A stretch of DNA of 64,000 nt from Peribacillus glennii (GCF_003429105.1 NZ_QVTD01000006.1:186001-250000); one strand, 5' to 3'; shown: positions 1-9,621, counted from the first letter of the stretch. The notes: a model not told the origin generated them from the sequence alone. Numbers and translations: made by a program.

Positions 1-24
1 TAAAATCCCTTTTGTATTTTCCAT
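1..24 (-). CDS. Possible 5' end of a gene running off the left edge
   Basis: An ATG at 24-22 on the minus strand follows a good Shine-Dalgarno-like stretch (GGAAGGGC, seven bases upstream) and opens a frame of eight codons (MENTKGIL) before the window ends. Too little is visible to name the product. It is listed because ribosome binding site and spacing are both right for a real start. Confidence 0.3.
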
Positions 25-431
25 TTTATTCGCCCTTCCTGATTTCTGGCTTATGGTGAATAAACCATGCATTTCAATTAGCTTTTAAACAATTTTGTAT
101 TGTGAAAAAAACAAGCCTTTACAGGTTTTTTCGGCAAAAACACGGATTTGTTTATCTGTTTAACTTGAATTTATGAATAATAGCTGTGAGACAATATATT
201 TTTGGCTCATTTTAGTGAAACCAAGGTTTTTTACAGGCATTTCAGAAGATTGCCCCACTTTAAGAGGCTTGGGGAAAGCAGCTTTATCTCCTGAACTGCT
301 AAGTGGGGCAAAAAAAGCCAAAAAACAACAATATTCTTTAGTAAAACGGATATCCTTCGTTCCACTTATATTTTTTGGGTGCAAGCCTGAGAAAGCCGCA
401 GTGAATAGGCCCAGTCGTATATATCCTCTTA
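25..431. other. Intergenic region with a hairpin-rich element
   Basis: No convincing gene: two overlapping frames on opposite strands lack ribosome binding sites. At 252-309 there is a perfect 9-bp pairing between GCCCCACTT (252-260) and AAGTGGGGC (301-309), with a second helix AGCAG/CTGCT (277-281 with 296-300) inside. A GGGG at 271-274 could compete with 304-308 for the same CCCC. There is no T-tract after the stem on either strand, so it is not an ordinary terminator. Confidence 0.4.
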
Positions 432-1715
432 TTAATTCGTTTCGCTCTTATGGAACGGCAAGGTTATGATCGCCTTTGTTCCTTCCCCGGGTGAACTTTC
501 ATAGGTTATGCTGCCATTATGGCTTTCTATGATCGATTTTGTGACCATTACCCCTAAACCTGTGCCCGTTTCTTTACGGGTATAGAAAGGCTCACCGATT
601 TTTTCCAGCTGGCTCTGGCTCATTCCAATCCCATTATCGATGATCTCTATGACGGCATCCTCCCCTTTTTTTAATACAAGGATGGATACCTCCCCGCCTG
701 GGTGATTGATTGATTCAACAGCATTTTTAATTAAATTGTAGAATACCTGCTTCAGCTTGTTTATATCACCGTGTAATTCACCATCAGCCTCTAACGAAAA
801 AAAGAGATTCACACCGTTCATATTCGAATAGGATTTCATGACATTCATGACATCTTTGACCAGGCTTGAAATCAGAAAAGTTTCCCGCCTTTCGGTATTC
901 TTCCTTGCCAGATTTAAAAAATCGGAGATAATCGATTCTGCCCTCGATAATTCAGACAATACGAGCTTCATATAATCCTGGTTTGCCGACTTGTCATCTT
1001 TCACTATCAGTTGGATAAAACCCTTTACGACAGTGAGTGGATTCCGTACTTCATGGGCCACGCTCGCCGCCAGTTCGCTGACAACATTCATCTTTTCTGA
1101 ATTTAGGATTTGGATCCTCATCAACGTATTCTCTTCCATATATTCCTCATAAAAAATGATGATGAAAAGGATGGCCACGTAAAGTAATCCACCAAGCAGG
1201 AATGACGGAATCGAATTGTCTGGGATAAAACCGTGATCCCCGACTTTTGCTTGAAAAATGAACAAGATAAGATAAAATACGGCCACATTGGCTGTACCAA
1301 TAAGAACCGCACATAAATATTTCTGCCTTTTTGAAAATTTGTTCCACAGAAACGAAAAGATAAAAGGCACGGTATAGAAAAAGGGCAGAAATATAAAAGA
1401 AAGCAGCAGGCTTTCCCCTCCCAGCAAGAAACGGAACGTCGAAGTCACCAGAATCAAGAGAAAGGCGTAATTTCTTCCCAGATATAAGAAAGTGAAGATA
1501 ATGATCAAGGATCGAAAATCATATGAGATTTGGCCGATGCTGGCCAGTGGGAATACCATGCTCAAAATGGCAGAGATGGACAGGAGCAAAAATTTACGAA
1601 ATTGATTTTGCCTGTTGTTCGGAAAGTAGTTCAAACTGCCAAAAAAGCCGTGGTATAGGAACACTGGTAGAACTATGAGCAAGAAATGCAACAAAACATT
1701 TTCCACGTTCAACAT
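432..1715 (-). CDS. KinB-like membrane sensor histidine kinase
   Basis: A 427-residue integral-membrane histidine kinase of the type that feeds the sporulation phosphorelay. The first ~200 residues are six hydrophobic segments with almost no extracellular domain, as in the 5TMR_LYT sensor region of B. subtilis KinB, which has nearly the same length. The H-box ELAASVAHEVRNPL lies near residue 215, followed by the N-box and the G-boxes (DNGIGM, GTGLG) of the HATPase domain. The start is supported by GAGGG upstream of ATG 1715, and a TATAAT-like -10 lies just upstream. No response regulator is adjacent, which fits orphan phosphorelay kinases acting on Spo0F. The kinase class is certain; the identity as KinB is inferred from architecture. 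Confidence 0.85.
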   Translation of the reverse strand: MLNVENVLLHFLLIVLPVFLYHGFFGSLNYFPNNRQNQFRKFLLLSISAILSMVFPLASIGQISYDFRSLIIIFTFLYLGRNYAFLLILVTSTFRFLLGGESLLLSFIFLPFFYTVPFIFSFLWNKFSKRQKYLCAVLIGTANVAVFYLILFIFQAKVGDHGFIPDNSIPSFLLGGLLYVAILFIIIFYEEYMEENTLMRIQILNSEKMNVVSELAASVAHEVRNPLTVVKGFIQLIVKDDKSANQDYMKLVLSELSRAESIISDFLNLARKNTERRETFLISSLVKDVMNVMKSYSNMNGVNLFFSLEADGELHGDINKLKQVFYNLIKNAVESINHPGGEVSILVLKKGEDAVIEIIDNGIGMSQSQLEKIGEPFYTRKETGTGLGVMVTKSIIESHNGSITYESSPGEGTKAIITLPFHKSETN

Positions 1716-1870
1716 TTTACCAATCCCTCAAAATGTTATTTAAAGTAATTATACAACTCCTTAGCGGAAAATGTTTGAAAATTTCCCAAAATTTTGTCGT
1801 TTTAAACGGAAAAGCTCCAAAACTGACGGAATTATCTGCTTTTTTCCCGTTATTCTTTTTCCGCTACCTT

Positions 1871-2851
1871 TCACCTTTTTGGCTCAGATCGTTTCTTCCC
1901 AAGCCGGAGCCATCCTTTTTTGACAAAAAAGAGGTACATGTACACCCCGATGGCAAACATCGCTGCCAGAACCACAAAATAGCCATAGTGCCAATGAAGC
2001 TCAGGCATATAATCAAAGTTCATGCCATAAACTCCGGCTATGAATGTCAGAGGCATAAAGATGGTCGTGATCACAGTCAGCGTCATCATCGTCCTGTTCA
2101 TATTATTTGAATTTAAGGATAAATAGCTGTCCCTGATATCCGAAGAGAAATCGCGGTGTGATTCAATCATCTCTACAAGCTTTAACAAATGGTCATGCAC
2201 ATCATGAAAGTACAGGTGCTGCTCCATTATGGAACCAAGACGTTCCGAGTGGATAATCCGGTAAAGCAAATCCCTCATCGGGAGTATGGTCCTCCTCAAT
2301 TTCGAGAGTTCTGCCCTTAAATCAAAAAGCTGCTCCATAAGCTCACCGATCGATTCATTCTCCGTATTATCCTCGATGGTATTCAGCTCCTCTTCAATCC
2401 GGTATACATGAGGGAAGTATTCATCGACCATTTTATCAATAAGCGTATGCATAAGGAAAAACGGCCCTTTGATACGCGACTGGCTTTCTTTCAAACGTTC
2501 CCAATTATATTCCAATTCAGCAAGAGGCTGTTTATGGAAAGTAACAATGAATTTTTCGTTTACAAACATATCAAGCTCGATGGGCCGGGGAATTTCCCTT
2601 TCCAGCGCATGGATAACCAAGAATTGATAATCCGGATAAAAGTCGATCTTCGGGCGCTGATTCAAATCGTCCAGGCAGTCTTCAATTGCGAGCGGATGAA
2701 ATCGAAAATAATCAGATAGAATTTGAATTTCCTCTTCCGTCGGCTGATAAAGGTCGACCCAAACCCATTTGACACCGTCACGGCCTAACTCTTCTAAAGG
2801 CAGGTTGTAAAAAATCTCTTCAGATTCGTCTATTGCGTAATTTCTTATCAC
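1871..2851 (-). CDS. corA: CorA-family magnesium/divalent cation channel
   Basis: A 326-residue CorA-type channel for Mg2+ (possibly Co2+ or Ni2+). A large acidic and helical cytoplasmic domain is followed by two C-terminal transmembrane segments. The signature YGMN loop (near residue 275) lies between them, and the tail is strongly basic. It starts with GTG at 2851 behind a weak GGGG site. It is transcribed towards the KinB-like gene; the 155-bp gap contains that gene's likely promoter, so the two are probably separate units. Confidence 0.93.
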   Translation of the reverse strand: MIRNYAIDESEEIFYNLPLEELGRDGVKWVWVDLYQPTEEEIQILSDYFRFHPLAIEDCLDDLNQRPKIDFYPDYQFLVIHALEREIPRPIELDMFVNEKFIVTFHKQPLAELEYNWERLKESQSRIKGPFFLMHTLIDKMVDEYFPHVYRIEEELNTIEDNTENESIGELMEQLFDLRAELSKLRRTILPMRDLLYRIIHSERLGSIMEQHLYFHDVHDHLLKLVEMIESHRDFSSDIRDSYLSLNSNNMNRTMMTLTVITTIFMPLTFIAGVYGMNFDYMPELHWHYGYFVVLAAMFAIGVYMYLFFVKKGWLRLGKKRSEPKR

Positions 2852-3025
2852 GATGCAAAAACCCCATTTATTTTTTGAAATGTTTTAGATCCTATTATAC
2901 TCCCTGTTACCAATGCTTTAAAGTTTCCTCCACAATGCTGAAAGTCTTTAGCGGATCAGCTTTTTTTACGCTTTTCCCTTTTCTGTAGTGTAGAATAAAA
3001 GATAGAACGAAGGAGGAACGACAGA

Positions 3026-4171
3026 ATGGAACATTTGCTTAATCCACGAGTAAAAAATATCGAGATATCTGGAATCAGAAAGTTTTATAATATGGTCGCC
3101 AATATGGAAGATATGATTTCCCTGACAATCGGGCAGCCTGATTTTGGCACGCCTGGCCATATTAAAGCGGCCGCTAAGAAAGCGATTGATGAAAACTTTA
3201 CCGTTTACACGCATAATGCCGGCTTCATGGAGTTACGCGAAGCTGCTTCCGTTTATTTCAATAAAAAATATGGCCTGGATTACCGATCGGAAGATGAAAT
3301 CATTGTAACGGCAGGTGCCAGTGAAGCGATAGATGTAATCCTACGCACCATATTGACTGAGAAAAGTGAAGTCATCCTTCCAGGGCCTGTTTATCCAGGC
3401 TATGAACCGGTCATCCAGCTTTGCGGCGCCCGTCCAGTATACGCGGATATCACCAAAAATGGCTTTAAGCTTACCGTGGATATTCTCAAGCACTACATAA
3501 ATGACCGAACAAGATGCATTATATTGCCTTACCCTTCCAATCCTACAGGAGTAACACTTTCGCAGGAGGAACTCAGGGATATCGCAGAATTGGTCAGAGG
3601 CAAAGATATTTTTATCCTTGCTGACGAGATATACAGCGAACTGGTTTTTGACCAGGAACACACTTCGATAGCCGCCTATCTAAGGGAACAAACGATAGTG
3701 ATCAATGGGCTTTCGAAATCCCATTCTATGACGGGATGGAGGATTGGCTTCATTTTGGCGCCCAGTGAAATCAGCAGGCATATCCTGAAAGTCCACCAGT
3801 ATAACGTCACTTGTGCCGCCTCCGTTTCCCAGCAGGCCGCGCTGGCAGCATTGAAGGATGGGTATGATGATGCCATTCCGATGAAAGAAGAATACGCCAA
3901 ACGAAGGGACTATGTATACAAGAGATTATCGGATCTGAAGTTTAGAGTCGTTAAGCCTGATGGTGCTTTTTATTTCTTCGTCCAGGTGCCTGATGGATTC
4001 GGCAGTTCCCTCGAATTCTGCCTGGATTTAGTCGAAAAGGCAAAGGTTGCCGTCGTACCGGGCGATGCTTTTTCCCCGCTCGGAGAGGGTTACTTCCGAA
4101 TCTCCTTTGCATATTCGATGGAGACGCTTAAAACAGCAATGGACCGAATGGAAGCTTATTTGCAAAGATAA
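3026..4171 (+). CDS. patA: Aminotransferase A (class I/II, PLP)
   Basis: A 381-residue fold-type I aminotransferase closely resembling B. subtilis PatA, assigned to N-acetyl-L,L-diaminopimelate transamination in the acetylase branch of lysine and mesodiaminopimelate synthesis. Visible features are the substrate motif IGQPDFGTP near the N-terminus, NPTG near residue 173, DEIYSEL, the PLP-lysine motif GLSKSHSMTGWR near residue 235, and a C-terminal RISFAYS arginine. The AAGGAGG site nine bases before ATG 3026 fixes the start. In B. subtilis patA sits beside a sporulation kinase gene (kinA); here a KinB-like kinase is nearby. A strong terminator follows directly. Confidence 0.92.
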   Translation: MEHLLNPRVKNIEISGIRKFYNMVANMEDMISLTIGQPDFGTPGHIKAAAKKAIDENFTVYTHNAGFMELREAASVYFNKKYGLDYRSEDEIIVTAGASEAIDVILRTILTEKSEVILPGPVYPGYEPVIQLCGARPVYADITKNGFKLTVDILKHYINDRTRCIILPYPSNPTGVTLSQEELRDIAELVRGKDIFILADEIYSELVFDQEHTSIAAYLREQTIVINGLSKSHSMTGWRIGFILAPSEISRHILKVHQYNVTCAASVSQQAALAALKDGYDDAIPMKEEYAKRRDYVYKRLSDLKFRVVKPDGAFYFFVQVPDGFGSSLEFCLDLVEKAKVAVVPGDAFSPLGEGYFRISFAYSMETLKTAMDRMEAYLQR

Positions 4172-4175
4172 AAGA

Positions 4176-4213
4176 AAGCATATGCCGCCAAAAACGGGCA
4201 TATGCTTTTTTCT
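4176..4213 (+). terminator. Rho-independent terminator of patA
   Basis: A perfect 11-bp stem AAGCATATGCC / GGCATATGCTT (4176-4186 with 4197-4207) is followed by a run of T, starting four bases after the patA stop. Confidence 0.92.
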
Positions 4214-4597
4214 CTGCAATGAAAATGTATACATTTTTTCTATATTATCCTACAGCTCGTTTATTCGACGCAACGGCAGGATATAACGCCGAATTCCGCA
4301 CAGAAGTCCACCACAAAAATGACACTTGATTGTGGCTCCCAACTACTTTCGGCCGTTATTCCTTGGGTTAGTCCATCGCAGCATTGCATATGACATTTTT
4401 TAGCTTAAGGTCCTTATTTTGCCGCTCCAACAAAATGTGCCTTATGCTGCCTGGACTTTCACTAGGACAAAGACAATTCTCCCAACGTTACATCCGCCAA
4501 GGCATATGCAGCTTTTCGATCATCCTGTGATGTCTGCGCTTCCAATGACATTGCCACGGTTAGGCGACGTTCATTACAATGGGGGGGCTGCTGATCT
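4214..4597. other. Intergenic region without recognisable gene
   Basis: About 380 bp between convergent patA and the small gene at 4598. No frame has a ribosome binding site or family resemblance. I see no clear promoter or repeat, only short imperfect inverted pairs. It could be decayed sequence. Confidence 0.4.
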
Positions 4598-4963
4598 TTA
4601 ATAAAGCTTCCGTAAAAATCTTACTTCACGGTAATCTTGATATTTATTAGTTGTAAAAACGCTCACCTCGACAATTGAGCCTTTCAGATCTGATAGGATT
4701 TCTTCGCATTCCCGAGCGGAAGCCGGCTTGGCGTATCCTAAATTTTTCAGTTCCCTCATCAGAATTTGAAAGCCGGCATCCGTTTGGATATGGCTGAATT
4801 TAGTAGGCAAAATGAGCGGGCTTTCGTTCATCAATTTCAGGTCCCACCTGATCGGCGTCATATTATGTACCGTCTTTTCCCTGCGATAGTCCTCAATTCT
4901 GACAATATACCTTCCATCTTCAAGCTCTTGGAATTTCGGGTTGATATCATCGAATAAGCCCAT
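4598..4963 (-). CDS. Small protein of unknown function (121 aa)
   Basis: Not recognised with confidence. A soluble 121-residue protein with no signal or membrane segment. An N-terminal GRYIVRIEDY strand and a KFSHIQ...LKNLGY region give it a faint resemblance to phage-type DUF669 proteins. The GGGGGGAG site four bases before ATG 4963 is strong, so the gene is probably real. A perfect 20-bp palindrome lies immediately upstream at 4979-4998 and may be an operator or leader hairpin. It is downstream of ykwC on the same strand with a 59-bp gap, so co-transcription is possible. Confidence 0.65.
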   Translation of the reverse strand: MGLFDDINPKFQELEDGRYIVRIEDYRREKTVHNMTPIRWDLKLMNESPLILPTKFSHIQTDAGFQILMRELKNLGYAKPASARECEEILSDLKGSIVEVSVFTTNKYQDYREVRFLRKLY

Positions 4964-4978
4964 TTTTCTCCCCCCTGG

Positions 4979-4998
4979 ATAGGTTTATTAAAACCTAT
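4979..4998 (-). promoter_or_regulatory. Palindrome upstream of the 121-aa gene
   Basis: ATAGGTTT-ATTA-AAACCTAT is a perfect inverted repeat with 8-bp arms, sixteen bases upstream of the start codon and next to the Shine-Dalgarno. It could be a repressor site or an mRNA hairpin. There is no T-run on the minus strand to make it a terminator. Confidence 0.35.
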
Positions 4999-5022
4999 TC
5001 AGATATGTTGGAGCCTATTCCG

Positions 5023-5910
5023 TCATACCCTATCGCTCTCCCAGTATTTATAAAGTGCTTGTGTGCCGCTTTGTTCCTCCCCCGCCTCTGCAAGCTGTTC
5101 ATACAGCGATTTTGCAAGGGACAGGCCAGGAGTTTCCATGCCCAATTCTTTCGCTTCCTCGAGTGCAATCGCCATATCTTTTAAAAAATGTTTAATATAG
5201 AACCCTGGTTCAAAATCACCCTTAATCATTCTTGGCGCCAAGTTTGAAAGGGACCAGCTCGCGGCTGCGCCCGAGGAAATGGTTTGCAGCACTTTATCCG
5301 GGTTAAGGCCTGACTTTTTGGCATAGACCATCGCTTCGGTTACGCCAATCATATTTGATGCAATCGCAATTTGATTGCACATTTTGGTATGCTGTCCGCT
5401 GCCGGCAGGCCCCTGGTATACAATATTCGAACCCATGATGTCGAAGAGGGTCTTCACTGCTTCAAAATCCTCTTCTTTGCCTCCTGCCATGATCGATAAC
5501 CTAGCCTCTTTTGCGCCGATGTCTCCTCCTGAAACAGGGGCATCAATGGCATGCATCCCTCTCTTTTCGGCCGAGGCAGAAATTTTTTGTGCAAGTGTGG
5601 GAGTGGATGTTGTCATGTCAATTAGATAGGTTCCCTTTTTGCCGCTATTGATAATGCCATCTTCACCAAGATAAATCGCCTCTACATCATCTGGGTAGCC
5701 GACTATCGAAATGATTACGTTCGCCTTTAGCGCCAAATCCTTTGGGGAATCCGCCCATGATGCACCTGTGTCAAGCAAATATCGTGCTTTTTCCTTTGTC
5801 CTTGTATAAACGGTCAGTTTAAAGCCTGCTTTAAGCAAATGGCCTGCCATGCTCCTGCCCATGACACCGGCTCCTATAAAGCCAATTGACGCATTGTCCT
5901 TATTCAACAT
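5023..5910 (-). CDS. ykwC: NAD(P)-dependent beta-hydroxyacid dehydrogenase, YkwC-type
   Basis: Member of the 3-hydroxyisobutyrate dehydrogenase family: an N-terminal Rossmann domain (GFIGAGVMG motif at about residues 10-18) followed by an all-helical domain. The substrate-binding DAPVSGGDIGAKE segment lies near residue 120 and the catalytic lysine motif GSGQHTKMCNQ near residue 170. The true substrate is unknown. I chose ATG 5910 rather than the in-frame ATG 33 bases upstream because AAGGAGAGG sits eight bases before it. It follows an SDR gene with a 60-bp gap and shares the neighbourhood with ptsHI, as ykwC does in B. subtilis. Confidence 0.88.
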   Translation of the reverse strand: MLNKDNASIGFIGAGVMGRSMAGHLLKAGFKLTVYTRTKEKARYLLDTGASWADSPKDLALKANVIISIVGYPDDVEAIYLGEDGIINSGKKGTYLIDMTTSTPTLAQKISASAEKRGMHAIDAPVSGGDIGAKEARLSIMAGGKEEDFEAVKTLFDIMGSNIVYQGPAGSGQHTKMCNQIAIASNMIGVTEAMVYAKKSGLNPDKVLQTISSGAAASWSLSNLAPRMIKGDFEPGFYIKHFLKDMAIALEEAKELGMETPGLSLAKSLYEQLAEAGEEQSGTQALYKYWESDRV

Positions 5911-5970
5911 TATAATCTCTCCTCTCCTTCCGCACGCATTCATGATTCAAAGCAAGGAACCCTGTGTTGG

Positions 5971-6756
5971 TTAGATGGATTTCACCATGCCGCCATCAAC
6001 GAGGAAAGCGCTGCCAGTCATGTATGAATTTGCATCAGAAGCAAGGAATGTGACCACCCGTGCAAACTCCTCAGGTTTTCCGTATCGGCCCAGCGGGATG
6101 TTCTTTTTCACATTTTCCTCGACCTCCTCTACCGAAATCCCCTTTTTCTGTGCATTTACTTCGTCGAGGTGGCGAACGCGGTCCGTTGCAATACGCCCGG
6201 GAGCCACAGTATTGATCAGGATACCGTGCGGTGCCAGTTCTTCCGCCAATGTTTTTGACAATCCGATAATTGCTGTCCGGAAAGTATTTGACAAAATCAA
6301 GCCTGGAATCGGTTCTTTTATGGAGGACGAAGCGATATTGATGATTTTGCCGCCTTGTTCCTTTAAGTAAGGCAGGCTTTCACGGATTGTCCGTATGTAG
6401 CTTAACAAATTTAATTCAAAGGAGTGCTGCCAGTCGTCATCGGTCATTTGTTCAAAAGAACCCGCCGGGGGGCCGCCAGCATTGTTGACGAGAATATCGA
6501 TCTTGCCAAATTCAGCTGCTGCTTTTTCCACCATCGACTTTATGTCAGCGGGATTCTTAACATCGGCAGCTGTATATAAAACCTTGCCCTTACCTAATGT
6601 GGACAGTTCGGTTTGAACAGCGGTCAGTTTGTCTTCATCCCTGCTGGCAAGCAGTACGTTAGCACCCTCTTTTAACAATTCAGCGGCAATCGCTTTGCCG
6701 AGCCCCTGGCTCGATGCCACGACAATTGCATTTTTTCCCTGTAACTGATAATCCAT
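5971..6756 (-). CDS. Short-chain dehydrogenase family protein with atypical active site
   Basis: An SDR-fold protein of 261 residues with an intact cofactor motif (SSQGLGKA) and NNAGG. At the catalytic position of classical SDRs (Tyr-x-x-x-Lys) it reads S-N-T-F-R: Tyr is replaced by Ser and Lys by Arg. The IINIASSS segment keeps the serine region and the C-terminal end YMTGSAFLVDGG is typical. A subgroup of FabG-like SDRs with these losses is known. It may act by another mechanism or only bind nucleotide. The ATG at 6756 is eight bases after GAGGGGAG; an ATG six bases earlier is too close. Confidence 0.85.
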   Translation of the reverse strand: MDYQLQGKNAIVVASSQGLGKAIAAELLKEGANVLLASRDEDKLTAVQTELSTLGKGKVLYTAADVKNPADIKSMVEKAAAEFGKIDILVNNAGGPPAGSFEQMTDDDWQHSFELNLLSYIRTIRESLPYLKEQGGKIINIASSSIKEPIPGLILSNTFRTAIIGLSKTLAEELAPHGILINTVAPGRIATDRVRHLDEVNAQKKGISVEEVEENVKKNIPLGRYGKPEEFARVVTFLASDANSYMTGSAFLVDGGMVKSI

Positions 6757-6851
6757 CTTCATTGCTCCCCTCAATTGTTAGTAAAAAATTGCCTTAACGG
6801 TTACATTATACCTTTTGATTTTGGATGTGTATTCTATTAAATACCAGCGAC

Positions 6852-6884
6852 AAAAAAAAACCGGCCGATAATTACCGGACCGGT
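6852..6884 (-). terminator. Hairpin with T-run, minus strand
   Basis: On the minus strand ACCGGTCCGG pairs imperfectly with CGGCCGGT and is followed by nine T. It lies about 125 bp past the first ptsI terminator and may be a back-up stop before the SDR gene. The rest of 6757-7058 shows no gene. Confidence 0.6.
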
Positions 6885-7007
6885 ATAAAAAGGGGGAAAT
6901 GAGAATGTCAGCTGCTTAAATAAAGCTTAAATAAAGCTTAACAACTGTGCTTATGCTTACTATACCCGCTTAAGAAAAAAGCAAACCTGTGTATTGGAAA
7001 ATTTTTT

Positions 7008-7055
7008 TAATAAAAATAAAAATGGCTGTGCTGCAATTATGCAACCAGCCATTTT
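7008..7055 (-). terminator. Terminator of ptsHI
   Basis: On the minus strand AAATGGCTG (7053-7046) pairs with CAGCCATT (7028-7021), with a further TTGCA/TGCAG inner helix, followed by a T/A-rich tail. It begins four bases after the ptsI stop. Confidence 0.85.
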
Positions 7056-7058
7056 CTG

Positions 7059-8774
7059 TTACTTGACCGCTTTACCGACGGCTTCCATGACAGCTTCATT
7101 TGTATCCAGCTGAAGAACGGATTCAGCGAGCTTTTCCATTTCTGCTTTTGATAATTTGTTAATTAATGAACGTGCTTTCAAAATGGAGGTGGCACTCATC
7201 GAGAATTCATCCAATCCGAGCCCTAAAAGGATAGGGATTGCTGTTTCATCACCGGCCATTTCACCGCACATACCTGCCCATTTACCTTCCTTATGGGCTG
7301 CGTCGATAACCATTTTAACAAGGCGGAGGATCGCCGGGTTATACGGCTGATACAGATATGAAATCCGCTCGTTCATCCGGTCGGCAGCCATCGTATATTG
7401 AATCAGGTCATTTGTTCCGATACTGAAGAAATCGACTTCTTTCGCGAAAGTGTCAGCCATCACGGCCGTAGAAGGAATCTCGACCATGATGCCAGTTTCG
7501 ATGCGGTCGGCTACTTTTGTACCTTCAGCCATTAACTTCTGCTTTTCTTCTTCAAGAATCGCTTTAGCCTGGCGGAACTCTCCAAGCGTCGCAATCATTG
7601 GGAACATGATTTTCAAATTCCCGTACACGCTTGCACGAAGCAACGCACGAAGCTGGGTACGGAAAATATCCTGTTGGTCCAGGCAAAGGCGAATGGCGCG
7701 ATAACCGAGGAAAGGATTCATTTCCTTTGGCAGGTTCAAGTAAGGAAGTTCCTTGTCGCCGCCAATATCCAATGTACGAACTACAACCGGCTTGGTTCCC
7801 ATTCCTTCGAGGACCGCTTTATAGGCTTCATATTGTTCATCTTCCGAAGGCATCTGGTCCCTGCCCATGTAAAGGAACTCTGTGCGGTACAGGCCGACGC
7901 CTTCTCCGCCGTTGTTGACTACACCTTCCAAGTCCTTTGGCGTACCGATGTTTGCAGCAAGTTCAACATGCTGACCGTCTGCCGACACCGTCTTTTCGTT
8001 GATCAGCTTGGCCCATTCGGCCTTTTGCTGTTCATATGCAGCTGCTTCTTGTTTATATTTCTCGACAAGCTCAGGTGTCGGGTTGATATGTACCTCACCC
8101 TTAATCCCGTCAACAATCACTAGATCGCCGTTTTCGATGGCAGAAGTCGCTTCTTTTGTTCCGACGACAGCGGGAATTTCCATGGAACGTGCCATAATGG
8201 CCGAATGTGAAGTGCGTCCGCCAATATCCGTCGTAAACCCTTTTACATATTGACGGTTTAGTTGCGCTGTATCCGAAGGAGTTAAATCCTCGGCAATAAT
8301 AACCACTTCTTCCTGGATCATGCTTGGATTCGGAATCTGCACACCCAAAAGATGGGACAGGATGCGTTTCGTCACGTCACGTATGTCAGCAGCGCGCTCC
8401 CTCATGTATTCATTATCCATTTGCTCAAACATGGAAACGAACATATCCGCCGTATCCTTCAGCGCGAATTCCGCGTTAATGCCTTCTGACTGGATTTTAT
8501 CTTCAATCGGTCCCAACAATTCAGGATCGCTGACAACCAGCAAGTGGGCATCAAAAATGGCTGCTTTATCGGCCCCTAGATCTTTTTCCGCTTTATCACG
8601 GATCGTTTGCAATTCAGATTTTGAAGTTTCAACCGCTTTGTTAAATCGAGAGACTTCTGCTTCTGCAGACTCGACTGTTTGTTTCGATACAGTCAAATCT
8701 GGTTCAATTAACCGGTATGCTTTTGCAATCGCAATGCCATTTGAGGCAGCAATGCCGTTTAATAATGTTGACAT
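7059..8774 (-). CDS. ptsI: PTS Enzyme I (phosphoenolpyruvate-protein phosphotransferase)
   Basis: A 571-residue cytoplasmic Enzyme I. It takes phosphate from phosphoenolpyruvate and passes it to HPr, the first step of sugar uptake by every PTS permease in the cell. The N-terminal HPr-binding and phosphohistidine domain carries the active His in [13 protein letters not shown] (about residue 190). The C-terminal TIM-barrel PEP domain has the FRTEFLYM and MCGEMAG motifs. Full length. The stop of ptsH and the ATG of ptsI share one base (TAATG), so translation is coupled. Two hairpins downstream end the unit. No ptsG is visible upstream. Confidence 0.98.
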   Translation of the reverse strand: MSTLLNGIAASNGIAIAKAYRLIEPDLTVSKQTVESAEAEVSRFNKAVETSKSELQTIRDKAEKDLGADKAAIFDAHLLVVSDPELLGPIEDKIQSEGINAEFALKDTADMFVSMFEQMDNEYMRERAADIRDVTKRILSHLLGVQIPNPSMIQEEVVIIAEDLTPSDTAQLNRQYVKGFTTDIGGRTSHSAIMARSMEIPAVVGTKEATSAIENGDLVIVDGIKGEVHINPTPELVEKYKQEAAAYEQQKAEWAKLINEKTVSADGQHVELAANIGTPKDLEGVVNNGGEGVGLYRTEFLYMGRDQMPSEDEQYEAYKAVLEGMGTKPVVVRTLDIGGDKELPYLNLPKEMNPFLGYRAIRLCLDQQDIFRTQLRALLRASVYGNLKIMFPMIATLGEFRQAKAILEEEKQKLMAEGTKVADRIETGIMVEIPSTAVMADTFAKEVDFFSIGTNDLIQYTMAADRMNERISYLYQPYNPAILRLVKMVIDAAHKEGKWAGMCGEMAGDETAIPILLGLGLDEFSMSATSILKARSLINKLSKAEMEKLAESVLQLDTNEAVMEAVGKAVK

Positions 8775-9040
8775 TATTCAGCCAAGCCTTCTTTTGTCAA
8801 AGTTTCTTCGAGCGTATTCAAAGCGTCCTGCTCATCTGAGCCTTCAGCAGAAATCGTGATTTCCGCATCTTTGCCAACGCCTAGTGACATCACGCCCATA
8901 ATGGATTTCAAGTTTACTTTTTTGCCTTTATGTTCAAGGTTGATCTCAGAATCGAACTTTCCTGCAGCCTGTACGAGCAAAGTTGCCGGACGTGCATGGA
9001 TCCCTGTTTCTGCGATAACTTTAAAAGTTTTTTCTACCAT
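8774..9040 (-). CDS. ptsH: Phosphocarrier protein HPr
   Basis: An 88-residue HPr. It carries phosphate on His-15 (motif TGIHARPAT) from Enzyme I to sugar-specific EIIA domains. Ser-46 ([12 protein letters not shown]), the site phosphorylated by HPr kinase in Gram-positive carbon catabolite repression with CcpA, is also present. The start ATG 9040 lies nine bases after AGGAGA; the in-frame ATG nine bases upstream abuts the ribosome site and is rejected. First gene of the ptsHI unit, with a TATAAT about 60 bp upstream (9100-9105). Confidence 0.97.
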   Translation of the reverse strand: MVEKTFKVIAETGIHARPATLLVQAAGKFDSEINLEHKGKKVNLKSIMGVMSLGVGKDAEITISAEGSDEQDALNTLEETLTKEGLAE

Positions 9041-9621
9041 TGTAAACATTCTCCTAACAAATAATTTGATGTGTGAAGCTTGTCTAACCTTTAATTTTAA
9101 TTATAGAATTTTTAATATATAATCATGTTTCCCATCTCGGGAAAATTCTATTTTGATAAAAGTTAAAAAACCCGGCCGCGCGCGGGATTTATCTTAAAGG
9201 TTAAAGACAAAGCCAGTGTCCCGGCAGATAATTTCCATTCTGCCACAAAGCAAGCCACAACACTGGAAATGAAAGCATTTCCAGGGTTTACCTTTCTCGG
9301 AAAAGCGGTTTTCCATATCCACGGATGGCATTGTTTCCCTTTGGCGGACAATGCAAATCATCATGATTCACTATACCAATTTACATAATAATTATCATCA
9401 AATCAAATAAAAAAATTCCGGAATTCCATGTTTTCTTGTGAATGTTCTCACGATATACACAATTCAGGATAAATTTTCAAATTTCAAAAAGGGAATAAGC
9501 AATTGCCAGCTTGATTGGATGGGACATATTTGTCATTTTCATTCCCATATGCGTACGGTAATATATACGTACATGCTTGGCGCTGCTTGAAAAAAAACAC
9601 ATTTGGATTGGGGGCAGAAAA
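9041..9621. other. Intergenic region between divergent ptsH and the nuclease gene
   Basis: About 580 bp. It holds the ptsH promoter region (minus-strand TATAAT at 9105-9100) and a GC-rich inverted stretch at 9170-9185 with a T-run on the minus strand. A Fur/PerR-like palindrome lies at 9383-9397. A 62-codon minus frame at 9163-9351 ends inside that GC-rich hairpin and has no recognisable product. Confidence 0.4.
9383..9397. promoter_or_regulatory. Candidate Fur/PerR-type box
   Basis: ACATAATAATTATCA matches 13 of 15 positions of the 7-1-7 Fur consensus (TGATAAT-N-ATTATCA). It lies between divergent ptsH and the nuclease lipoprotein gene, about 240 bp before the latter. AT-rich DNA gives such matches by chance, so this is only a candidate. 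Confidence 0.25.

Noticed and set aside
160-469. Two overlapping frames on opposite strands left of the KinB-like gene
   Set aside because: Neither has a ribosome binding site or family resemblance, and they cover a hairpin element.
9163-9351. 62-codon minus frame upstream of ptsH
   Set aside because: No ribosome site or recognisable product; its end coincides with a GC-rich hairpin.
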